A stretch of 18,999 bases of DNA from an uncultured Alistipes sp. (GTDB lineage: Bacteria > Bacteroidota > Bacteroidia > Bacteroidales > Rikenellaceae), in NCBI GenBank assembly GCA_934754975.1, contig CAKVKI010000021.1:1-18999 (forward strand). The letters run 5' to 3'. Below, one piece after another: positions 7,114 to 14,551 of this stretch (positions within the stretch are counted from its first letter, which is position 1; the number at the start of each line of letters is the position of its first letter). Both the position numbers and the translations under genes were made by a program. A model generated the notes under the pieces. It saw nothing but the letters and a program-made list of their open reading frames with translations, had not been told where the DNA came from and ran no database searches.

Positions 7114-9099
7114 TCAGATCAGCTTAAAGATGGACAATAGAAATATCAGGGCCAGAAACGCCAGTGCGAAGAGTACGTAGTGGTTAATCTTACTTGTACG
7201 CAGGCGCATGGCGCGCTTGTTTATCACGCGCAGCAGTTCGACCCACCACGCCGCGAAGAGCTTGTCGAAACGGTCCTTGTGGCGGATGTCGAAGTTGTGC
7301 GCCGCAGGGAAAATCTCGCCTTTGCCGACTGCGCCGCCTTCGCCGCTGTTCTGCGTGAGCGACGTGGCGATCGACTGCAATCCTTCGGAGTAGGATTCGC
7401 CGCTGTACTGCATCCGCACGTTGGGCGAGGTGAAGCCGCAGCCCCATGTCGCGCCTTTGGTCACCTTACGCGAACGCAGTGCCCGGCTGCGGAGCCATGC
7501 CAAGAGACCGACGACCAGGATCAGCAGCCATGCCGTGCGGCTGACGGCCGCCAGCGTGGGCGAAAGCAGGTAGTCCGCCGCATCGGCGGGGTGGTGGATG
7601 AAAAATCCCGCAGCGCGGGTTACCGCGCTCACGGCGGTCTGCGGAAAGAGTCCGATGAAGAGGATTCCGGCCAGCGGCAGCGCCATGGCGGCGATGCGGA
7701 AATTATCGACTTCGGAGGCTTCGGCCACTTCGTGCGTGCGGGGCGCGCCGAGGAACACCGTGCCGTAGAGTTTGGTGAAGGCCAGGATCACCACTCCGCC
7801 GATCAGCGCCAGCGCGGCCAGGCCGGCCGCCGAAGCGAGTACGTCGCTGCCCGAAGCGATGCCGTCGAGCATGCCGAGGTAGATCAGCAGTTCCGAGACG
7901 AACCCGTTGAGCGGCGGCAGGGCGCAGATGGCTATGGTTCCGGCCAAGAACAGGAGTCCCGTCACCGGCATATGCCTGCCCAGCCCGCCCAGTGCGTCGA
8001 GCGACGTGGTGTGCGTTTGGGAGCGTATGTTGCCCGCCCCGAAGAAGAGCAGCGACTTGAACAGCGAATGGTTGAACGTGTGGAGCAGTGCGCCCGAGAG
8101 ACCGCAGATCGCCACGAACTGGTTGCCCGAACTTTTGCCCAGCGCCGCGATGCCCAGTCCGATCAGGACGATGCCGATGTTTTCGATCGAGGAGTAGGCC
8201 AACAGGCGTTTGAGGTCGTTCTGCGCCGCTGCCAGGATTACGCCCCAGAGTCCCGTGACGATGCCGGCGACGAGCAGGATTACGCCTGCGGTGCGGAGCA
8301 TGGGCAGGTCGGCGATCTGCGCCGTGACGCGCAGTATGCCGTAAATGCCCGTCTTGATCATTACGCCCGACATCAGGGCCGAGACATGCGACGGAGCGGC
8401 GGGATGCGCCTCGGGCAGCCAGACGTGCATCGGGAACATGCCGGCTTTCATGCCGAAGCCCGCGAGGAAGACGAGCAGCAGCGGCAGGGCGGGCTGTGTG
8501 CGGAAATATTCGTCCAGCAGGACGAAGTCGGCCGAGCCGCAGGCCGCGTCGAGCCGGACGAAGCCGATGAGCAGCAGGGCGAAGCCCACGTGCATCATAA
8601 TCACGTAGGCCAATGCGGCGCGGCGCACTTCGCGGCGCTCGGCGTCGAACAGGATCAGCAGAAACGATGCGACGGTCATCAGTTCCCAGAAAAAGAGGAA
8701 CGAAAATCCGCCTTCGGAGGTCACCACGCCCAGCATGGCGTAGAACATGACCACCAGCGCCGTGTAGTGCAGCGAAATATGGGCCGGGGATTTGCGGTCG
8801 AGGTAATGCGCGAGATATCCCCGTGAATAGAGTACTGCGGCGACGGCCCCGATCGAGACGATCAGCGCGAACAGCGCCGAAAGGGAGTCCATCGAACCTG
8901 CGTCGCTTCCGAAGAGAAAGACGCTGGTCGCCCATAACGGTACGGCATGTCCGTCCGCAAGCACTCCGACAGCCGTTGCCGATGCCCACAGCGCCCCTGC
9001 TGCGACGATTGCCAGCGCCGCCCACACCTTGGCTTTGAGGGGCGCGGCAAACAGCAGGGCCGCCACCACCGCCAGCGCGAGAAGTGAATAAAGAAACAT
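7114..9099 (-). CDS. HyfB-like NuoL-type ion-translocating membrane subunit
   Basis: A 661-residue polytopic antiporter-like subunit, first gene of the operon. Conserved elements seen: TM5 glutamate E139 (FLFFWELMTV), TM7 lysine K218 (GFGMKAGMFP), the loop WLPEAH (227-232) followed by AAPSHVSALMSG, TM8 lysine K249, and LKRLLAYSSIENIGI. The C-terminal region (about 548-570) has TWGCGF and RMQYSGESY, the hallmark of HyfB/HycC proteins. A final membrane helix closes the protein (about 638-661). The pumping residues all look intact. It follows a 165-bp intergenic stretch after rsmE, so transcription of the operon most likely starts upstream of this gene, although no clear promoter consensus was found there. 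Confidence 0.93.
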   Translation of the reverse strand: MFLYSLLALAVVAALLFAAPLKAKVWAALAIVAAGALWASATAVGVLADGHAVPLWATSVFLFGSDAGSMDSLSALFALIVSIGAVAAVLYSRGYLAHYLDRKSPAHISLHYTALVVMFYAMLGVVTSEGGFSFLFFWELMTVASFLLILFDAERREVRRAALAYVIMMHVGFALLLIGFVRLDAACGSADFVLLDEYFRTQPALPLLLVFLAGFGMKAGMFPMHVWLPEAHPAAPSHVSALMSGVMIKTGIYGILRVTAQIADLPMLRTAGVILLVAGIVTGLWGVILAAAQNDLKRLLAYSSIENIGIVLIGLGIAALGKSSGNQFVAICGLSGALLHTFNHSLFKSLLFFGAGNIRSQTHTTSLDALGGLGRHMPVTGLLFLAGTIAICALPPLNGFVSELLIYLGMLDGIASGSDVLASAAGLAALALIGGVVILAFTKLYGTVFLGAPRTHEVAEASEVDNFRIAAMALPLAGILFIGLFPQTAVSAVTRAAGFFIHHPADAADYLLSPTLAAVSRTAWLLILVVGLLAWLRSRALRSRKVTKGATWGCGFTSPNVRMQYSGESYSEGLQSIATSLTQNSGEGGAVGKGEIFPAAHNFDIRHKDRFDKLFAAWWVELLRVINKRAMRLRTSKINHYVLFALAFLALIFLLSIFKLI

Positions 9100-9100
9100 G

Positions 9101-9264
9101 AGCTATTTTTTTGTGTAATTATACAATTTATACCATACCGCTTCCCGGCCGGCCGTTGTCGCCGCCTGCGGCGTTGTTGCCCAATCCGACCCCATCCTGA
9201 ACCCCTCCCTTGGGAGGGACTTGGCGCCGCTGTGCGGCAAAATCAGCGATGGGGACTTTTTTCG
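9101..9264. repeat. Intergenic stretch with three short hairpins (possible dispersed repeat)
   Basis: The 165 bp between rsmE and the HyfB-like gene holds no credible gene. It contains three compact inverted repeats: CGCCGC-CT-GCGGCG (9160-9173), CCCTCCC-TT-GGGAGGG (9203-9218) and GCCGC-TGT-GCGGC (9226-9238). An AT-rich block lies next to the HyfB-like start (about 9105-9135). The GGGAGGG/CCCTCCC pair recurs near 15519-15539. The stretch may hold the rsmE terminator, the operon promoter, or a small dispersed palindromic repeat; which one cannot be decided from one copy. Confidence 0.5.
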
Positions 9265-9978
9265 CTAACCGTTTGCCACGGACACCATGACCACTGCGGA
9301 CACTGCGGCCGTTTCGGTGCGCAGCCGCTGCGCGCCGAGGGTTATCTCCTCGAATCCGTTCGCGCGTGCAAAGGCGATCTCTTCGGTCGAAAAATCGCCT
9401 TCGGGACCGATCAGTATCAGCGCCGCTTCGCCCCTGCGGAGCGTTGCCGGCAGGTAGGCTTTGCCTTCGGGCGACTGCGCCGGGGCGCAGTGGGCGATGA
9501 ATTTGCGCCCTTCGAAGGGCATGGACGCCGCTTCGCGGAAAGGCGTGAGCGGACACAGCCGGGGACGGTAGGCTTTGAGCGACTGCTTCATGGCCGCCGT
9601 GATGACCCGCTCGCCGCGCTCGGGTTTGAAAACCCGGCGTTCGCTGTGTTCGGTTTCGAGCGGGATGATCGTGCTGACGCCCACTTCGGTCGCCTTTTCG
9701 AGGAACCATTCGAAGCGGTCGGCGTTCTTGGTCGGCGCAACGGCCATCGTCAGCGAGTAGGCGAGCGCCTCCCACCCGGCGCGGGTCTCCGCGACGCGCA
9801 CCGTGCAGCGCTTCGGATTGTCGTCCGTAATCTCGCAGCAAAATAAATTACCCCTTCCGTCAGTTATATGAAGGGTATCTCCGCGTCCCAGACGCAGCAC
9901 CCGCACGCAGTGTTTCGACTCCTCTTCGCTCAGCGTATAGAGGGGCGGCGTGATGTCGGGGGCGTAAAAAAGTTGCAT
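9265..9978 (-). CDS. rsmE: 16S rRNA (uracil-1498-N3)-methyltransferase RsmE
   Basis: A 237-residue SPOUT-class methyltransferase, the usual length. The N-terminal PUA-like part has SKHCVRVLRLGRGD (about 21-34). The C-terminal SPOUT knot shows ILIGPEGDFSTEE (about 188-200) and LGAQRLRTETA (about 214-224), which form the S-adenosylmethionine pocket; EKATEVGV (about 94-101) and AMKQSLKAYRP are also family-typical. It methylates U1498 of 16S rRNA in assembled 30S subunits in the cytoplasm. It lies on the same strand as the downstream complex I-like operon but 165 bp away, and its start region overlaps the -33 element of the plus-strand promoter serving the peptidase gene. Confidence 0.95.
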   Translation of the reverse strand: MQLFYAPDITPPLYTLSEEESKHCVRVLRLGRGDTLHITDGRGNLFCCEITDDNPKRCTVRVAETRAGWEALAYSLTMAVAPTKNADRFEWFLEKATEVGVSTIIPLETEHSERRVFKPERGERVITAAMKQSLKAYRPRLCPLTPFREAASMPFEGRKFIAHCAPAQSPEGKAYLPATLRRGEAALILIGPEGDFSTEEIAFARANGFEEITLGAQRLRTETAAVSAVVMVSVANG

Positions 9979-10002
9979 ACCTCTTATAATTTACTAACTT
10001 TG
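9973..10002 (+). promoter_or_regulatory. Bacteroidetes-type promoter for the first M3 peptidase gene
   Basis: TTG (9973-9975), a 19-bp spacer, then TAACTTTG (9995-10002) match the Bacteroidetes sigma-ABfr consensus TTG-N19-TAnnTTTG exactly. Transcription would start near 10009 and run to the ATG at 10074. The -33 box overlaps the start codon of rsmE on the other strand. Confidence 0.7.
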
Positions 10003-10054
10003 CAACGTTATACGGAGGCGCGCAATGCGTCCGTATTTTCCGCTCGCAAAGTTA
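9995..10054. repeat. Nested inverted repeat between facing promoters
   Basis: TAACTTTGC (9995-10003) and GCAAAGTTA (10046-10054) form an outer 9-bp inverted repeat. ATACGGA (10010-10016) and TCCGTAT (10030-10036) form an inner one. Both -7 boxes lie in the outer arms. Confidence 0.75.
10047..10054 (-). promoter_or_regulatory. Probable minus-strand -7 element for rsmE
   Basis: CAAAGTTA on the plus strand reads TAACTTTG on the minus strand, a perfect -7 match. Transcription would begin near 10040 and give a leader of about 60 nt to rsmE. No exact TTG is found 19 bp upstream, so the -33 element is weak. Confidence 0.5.
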
Positions 10055-10073
10055 CATAAAATAACATGAATAG

Positions 10074-12245
10074 ATGAAACGTATTGCAGGTTTATTCACA
10101 ACACTCTTACTGCTTATGACACTTGCGTCATGCAACTCCTCGAAAAGCGCCGGGGAGAATCCGTTCTTCAGCCAGTGGGACACGCCTTTCGGCGTACCGC
10201 CCTTCGATAAGATCCGCGCCGAACACTTCATGCCCGCCTTCGAGCGCGGCATGTCGCTGCACGACGCCGAGATCGACGCCATCACGTCGAACAACGACGA
10301 GCCGACGTTCGAGAATACGATTCTGGCTTACGACAACGCTGGGCAGATGCTCGCGCAGACCGAGCTGATTTTCGGCATGCTCTGCGCCGCCGAGACCAAT
10401 GACCAAATGCAGGCCCTGCAGGAGCAGGTGATGCCCCTGCTGTCGGCGCATAAGGATAAAATCCGGTTGGACGAAAAACTTTTCTCCCGCGTGAAAGAGG
10501 TCTATGACCGGCGTGCGTCGCTGGGACTCGACGCCGAGCAGAGCCGTCTGCTCAGGAAGACCTACGACGCTTTCGTGCGCGCCGGCGCCCTGCTCGACGC
10601 TGGACAGAAAGCCCGGCTGAAGGAGATCAACGGCGAACTGTCGCTTACGGCCGTGAAGTTCGGCAACAACATTCTGGCTGAAAACAACAACTTCGCGCTC
10701 GAACTGACGCTGGACGATCTGGAGGGGCTGCCTACGGGCGTCCGGGACGCTGCGCGCGAAAAGGCGCAGGCTGCGGGCAAGGGCGACAAGTGGGTCTTCA
10801 CGCTCCACAAGCCCAGCCTGATTCCGTTCCTGACCTACTCGACCAAGCGCGACCTGCGCGAAAAGATCTATAAGGCGTACCTGAACCGCTGCAACAACGG
10901 CGATCAGTACGATAACAAACAGCTCATCAACGACTTCATCCGCCTGCGCACGGAGAAGGCCAAGATGCTGGGCTATCCGTCGTACGCCGCCTATGTCGTG
11001 GCCGACGAGATGGCCGGCACCACCGACGCGGTTTACACGCTGCTGGACCAGATTTGGACTCCCGCGCTCGACCGGGCCAAAGGCGAACTGGCCGAAATGG
11101 ACAAACTCCTGCAGCAGGATGTGCCGGGCGCGACGTTCGAGTCGTGGGACTGGTGGTATTACGCCGAGAAACTGCGCAAGCAGAACTATGCACTCGACGA
11201 GGAGATGCTGCGTCCCTATTTCTCGCTCGAAAACGTGCAGGGCGGCATCTTCTACCTCGCCAACCGCCTTTACGGCATTACTTTCCAGCCGATCGTGGCG
11301 CCGCTCTATCATCCCGAGGCGATCGCCTACGAGGTCCTCGACGCCGACCAGTCGCATCTGGGAGTACTCTATTTCGACTTCTTCCCGCGCGACGGCAAGA
11401 GCCAGGGGGCGTGGTGCGGCAACTATGTCGAACAGACCTACAAGGACGGCCAGCGTGTCGCTCCCGTGGTGAGCATCGTCTGCAACTTCACCCGTCCGGT
11501 GCGCAACACCCCCGCGCTGCTGACGCTCGACGAGACCGAAACGCTCTTCCACGAATTCGGCCATGCGCTCCATTTCCTGTTCCACGACGTGAAATACCGC
11601 GGACTCACCGAGGTCGAGGGCGACTTCGTGGAACTGCCGTCGCAGGTGATGGAAAATTGGGCTTTCGAACCCGAAATGCTGAAGCACTACGCCGTACACT
11701 ACCGCACGGGCGAAGTCATTCCCCAATATCTTATCGATAAACTGCGCCGGAGCGAACTCTTCAATCAGGGCTTCGCCACTACGGAGCTGATTGCCGCGTC
11801 GCTTTCCGATATGGACATCCACTCGACGACCGACTACGAGCCGTTCGATCCGACGGTCTTCGAACGCAGGGCGCTCAACGAAAAGCGCGGTCTGATTCCG
11901 CAGATCGAACCCCGCTACCGTTATCCCTATTTCAGCCATATTTTCGACGGCGGCTATTCGGCGGGTTATTATTTCTATACCTGGGCCGAAGTACTCGACA
12001 AGGATGCGTTCGCGGCTTTCCGCGAGAGCGGCGACCTGTTCAACAAGAAGATCGCCGCTGATTTCCGCACCAAGATCCTCGCCCGCGGCGGTTCCGAAGA
12101 CGGCATGACGCTCTACCGGGCGTTCCGCGGGGCCGATCCCGACAAGCGGGCGATGCTCCGCGGCCGGGGACTGCTCACCGAACCCGATCCGGAGCCGGCT
12201 GAAGAGAGCCCGATTCCCCTCGAACCGGAATCGGACGGCGAATAG
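10074..12245 (+). CDS. M3-family zinc metallopeptidase lipoprotein (Dcp/oligopeptidase type), copy 1
   Basis: A 723-residue protein with a lipoprotein signal peptide (MKRIAGLFTTLLLLMTLASC; lipidated Cys20). The M3A catalytic site is complete: HEFGH (H493, E494, H497) and the third zinc ligand E520 in GDFVELPSQ. Other family landmarks are NPFFSQWDTPFGVPPFDKI near the mature N-terminus and GGYSAGYYFYTWAEVL near the C-terminus. It should release dipeptides or cleave short oligopeptides in the periplasm. The residues after Cys20 (NSSK) lack an acidic surface-export signal, so an inward-facing outer-membrane anchor is likely. It ends in an acidic, Pro-rich tail (about 701-723). It is followed 38 bp later by a paralogue. 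Confidence 0.95.
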   Translation: MKRIAGLFTTLLLLMTLASCNSSKSAGENPFFSQWDTPFGVPPFDKIRAEHFMPAFERGMSLHDAEIDAITSNNDEPTFENTILAYDNAGQMLAQTELIFGMLCAAETNDQMQALQEQVMPLLSAHKDKIRLDEKLFSRVKEVYDRRASLGLDAEQSRLLRKTYDAFVRAGALLDAGQKARLKEINGELSLTAVKFGNNILAENNNFALELTLDDLEGLPTGVRDAAREKAQAAGKGDKWVFTLHKPSLIPFLTYSTKRDLREKIYKAYLNRCNNGDQYDNKQLINDFIRLRTEKAKMLGYPSYAAYVVADEMAGTTDAVYTLLDQIWTPALDRAKGELAEMDKLLQQDVPGATFESWDWWYYAEKLRKQNYALDEEMLRPYFSLENVQGGIFYLANRLYGITFQPIVAPLYHPEAIAYEVLDADQSHLGVLYFDFFPRDGKSQGAWCGNYVEQTYKDGQRVAPVVSIVCNFTRPVRNTPALLTLDETETLFHEFGHALHFLFHDVKYRGLTEVEGDFVELPSQVMENWAFEPEMLKHYAVHYRTGEVIPQYLIDKLRRSELFNQGFATTELIAASLSDMDIHSTTDYEPFDPTVFERRALNEKRGLIPQIEPRYRYPYFSHIFDGGYSAGYYFYTWAEVLDKDAFAAFRESGDLFNKKIAADFRTKILARGGSEDGMTLYRAFRGADPDKRAMLRGRGLLTEPDPEPAEESPIPLEPESDGE

Positions 12246-12283
12246 AGCGAATCGTGAAAAATTAACCCAATATTTGCAGTAAC

Positions 12284-14404
12284 ATGAAAAAAGCATTCAT
12301 CATTATGACCTTTTCCGCTATGGCGGCAGGCTGTGCCGATAATTCGATTCCCAAAGCGCAGCTGCCCGAATTAGATACCACCAACCCCCTGCTGGCGGAG
12401 TGGAATACGCCCCACCGGACGCCCCCGTTCTCGCAGATCGAGCTTTCGGATTACGAGCCTGCATTCGATGCGGCCATCGCCTGCTCGCGCGCCGAAATCG
12501 AGGCGATCGTCAAGAATCCCAAGAAACCGACCTTCGGCAACACCATCGTGGCGCTGGAGCGTCAGGGGGCGCTGCTCGACCGCATTTCGGGTATTTTCTA
12601 CAACCTGCTCGAAGCCGCGACTTCGGACCAGATGCAGGAGATCGCGCTCCGCGTCCAGCCCAAACTCACCGAGCTGTCGAACGACGTTTCGCTCAATCCC
12701 GAGCTTTTCGCCCGCGTGAAGGCGGTTTATGAGAAACCCGGCCGCGGCCTTTCGAAAGAGGACAAGAAACTGCTGGAGGATACCTATCAGGGCTTTGCCC
12801 GCAGCGGCGCGGCCCTTTCGGACGCCGACAAGGAGCTTTACCGCAAATATACCTCCGAACTGTCGGCCGCGACCCTGCAGTTCGGTCAGAACGCGCTGGC
12901 GGCGACCAACGCCTTTACGATCAATATCACCGACCCGAAGGTCGTTGCCGAGCTGCCCGCATTCGTCAAGGAGGGCATGGCCGCCGATGCCAAGGCGCGC
13001 GGCGAGAAGGGCTGGACCGTGACCCTGCAGGCGCCGAGCTATGTGCCGTTTATGACCTACTCGTCGAACCGCGCCCTGAAGGAGAAACTCTGGCGCGCCT
13101 ACAATTCGCGTGCGCTGGGCGGCGAGAACGACAATACGCAGATCATGAAGCAGATCGCCAACCTGCGCCTGAAAATCGCCAACCTGCTGGGTTACAAGTG
13201 CTATGCGGATTACGTACTCGAACGCCGCATGGCCGAGAACACCCCGACCGTCACGGCGTTCCTGGACGAACTGCTCGGCGAGACCAAAGCCTATGCCGAC
13301 AAGGATTACCGGATGATCGGCGACTATGCCGCTTCGCTGGGCTTCAAGGGCCAGCTGATGCCGTGGGACTGGGGTTATTACAGTGAGAAGTACAAGGACG
13401 AGAAATATGCGCTCAACGACGAGGTCGTGAAACCCTACCTGAAGCTCGAAAACGTCAAGAAGGGCGTGTTTATGCTCGCCAACAAGCTTTACGGCCTGAA
13501 TTTCACGCCCAACGACAAGATCGAAGTGTATCATCCCGACGTGACGGCCTATGACGTAACCGACGAGAACGGCCGCTTTATGGCGGTGCTTTACCTCGAC
13601 TTCTTCCCCCGCGAGTCGAAGCGTTCGGGTGCGTGGATGACCGAATTCCGCGGTACGAAGATCGAGGACGGCAAGGAGACCCGTCCGCTGGTGTCGCTGG
13701 TGATGAACTTCACCAAACCCACCGAAACCGCGCCGTCGCTGCTGACGTTCGACGAACTGGAGACTTTCCTCCACGAGTTCGGACACGCCCTGCACGGCAT
13801 GCTGGGCGAGGGAAAATACGAGTCGCAGACCGGTACGAGCGTTTACCGCGACTTTGTGGAGCTTCCTTCGCAGATCATGGAGAACTGGGCTACCGAAAAG
13901 GAGTTCCTCGACCTGTGGGCCGTGAACTACCAGACCGGCGAGCCGATTCCTGCCGAAATCGTGGAGCGCATTATCGCGGCGCAGAACTACCTGGCCGCCT
14001 ACCTGAATGTGCGCCAGCTGTCGTTCGGCCTGACCGACATGGCATGGCATACGATTACCGAACCCTTCGAGGGCGACGTCGAGCAGTTCGAAGTGGCTTC
14101 GATGGCTCCCGCGCAGGTCGTGCCCGTCGTACCGGGGACGGCGATGGCTCCGGCTTTCGGTCATATTTTCTCGGGCGGTTACGCCGCCGGTTATTACGGT
14201 TACAAATGGGCTGAAGTGCTGGAGGCCGACGCTTTCTCGCTTTTCAAGGAGAAGGGCATTTTCAACCGCGAAGTGTCCGGATCGTTCCGGGAGAACATCC
14301 TTTCGAAAGGCGGTACGGAGCATCCGATGGAGCTTTATGTGCGTTTCCGCGGACACAAGCCCGAAACCAGGGCGCTGATCGAAAAGATGGGGCTGGAAAA
14401 GTAA
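12284..14404 (+). CDS. M3-family zinc metallopeptidase lipoprotein (Dcp/oligopeptidase type), copy 2
   Basis: A 706-residue paralogue of the preceding gene. It has its own lipoprotein signal (MKKAFIIMTFSAMAAGC; lipidated Cys17) and an intact M3 site: HEFGH (H497, E498, H501) and E526 in RDFVELPSQ. Its mature start (NPLLAEWNTPHRTPPFSQIE) and C-terminal GGYAAGYYGYKWAEVL align with the first copy, but overall divergence is large, so the duplication is old. It lacks the acidic tail of copy 1. The 38-bp gap has only a one-mismatch -7 box, so cotranscription from the 9973-10002 promoter is likely; a strong terminator follows. The two enzymes probably differ in peptide preference in the periplasm. 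Confidence 0.95.
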   Translation: MKKAFIIMTFSAMAAGCADNSIPKAQLPELDTTNPLLAEWNTPHRTPPFSQIELSDYEPAFDAAIACSRAEIEAIVKNPKKPTFGNTIVALERQGALLDRISGIFYNLLEAATSDQMQEIALRVQPKLTELSNDVSLNPELFARVKAVYEKPGRGLSKEDKKLLEDTYQGFARSGAALSDADKELYRKYTSELSAATLQFGQNALAATNAFTINITDPKVVAELPAFVKEGMAADAKARGEKGWTVTLQAPSYVPFMTYSSNRALKEKLWRAYNSRALGGENDNTQIMKQIANLRLKIANLLGYKCYADYVLERRMAENTPTVTAFLDELLGETKAYADKDYRMIGDYAASLGFKGQLMPWDWGYYSEKYKDEKYALNDEVVKPYLKLENVKKGVFMLANKLYGLNFTPNDKIEVYHPDVTAYDVTDENGRFMAVLYLDFFPRESKRSGAWMTEFRGTKIEDGKETRPLVSLVMNFTKPTETAPSLLTFDELETFLHEFGHALHGMLGEGKYESQTGTSVYRDFVELPSQIMENWATEKEFLDLWAVNYQTGEPIPAEIVERIIAAQNYLAAYLNVRQLSFGLTDMAWHTITEPFEGDVEQFEVASMAPAQVVPVVPGTAMAPAFGHIFSGGYAAGYYGYKWAEVLEADAFSLFKEKGIFNREVSGSFRENILSKGGTEHPMELYVRFRGHKPETRALIEKMGLEK

Positions 14405-14426
14405 CCCCGCTGTATATATGACAGGC

Positions 14427-14453
14427 AAAAGGGAACCCGAAAGGTTCCCTTTT
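14427..14453 (+). terminator. Rho-independent terminator after the peptidase pair
   Basis: An 11-bp perfect stem (AAAAGGGAACC / GGTTCCCTTTT) closes a 5-nt loop CGAAA and is followed by GTTTTATTTCTTTT. Confidence 0.9.
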
Positions 14454-14500
14454 GTTTTATTTCTTTTGTCCGAAAAAAGATCAACTTGGCAATATTTTAC

Positions 14501-14508
14501 TAAATTTG
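14501..14508 (+). promoter_or_regulatory. Probable -7 element for the HTH regulator gene
   Basis: TAAATTTG matches TAnnTTTG 44 bp upstream of the ATG at 14552. No TTG lies at the expected distance, so the -33 element is not supported. Confidence 0.5.
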
Positions 14509-14551
14509 CGGTTGGGATTGAGAATTTGATATAGATTTAACTACTTGCACT

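Noticed and set aside
7180..8826. Long plus-strand open frame opposite the HyfB-like gene
   Set aside because: Low-complexity Gln/Arg/Glu-rich translation typical of an antisense frame of a membrane protein gene.
9105..9135. AT-rich block before the HyfB-like gene as a promoter
   Set aside because: No TAnnTTTG on the minus strand; the closest match (TGATTTTG at 9238-9245) has a mismatch in the TA step.
12269..12276. Possible separate promoter for the second peptidase (AATATTTG)
   Set aside because: It differs from TAnnTTTG in the first base and has no TTG at the proper distance.
10128..12296. Minus-strand open frame of about 722 codons opposite the first peptidase
   Set aside because: The plus strand encodes a complete M3 peptidase with all catalytic residues; the antisense frame has no family features. 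The same applies to 12371-14428.
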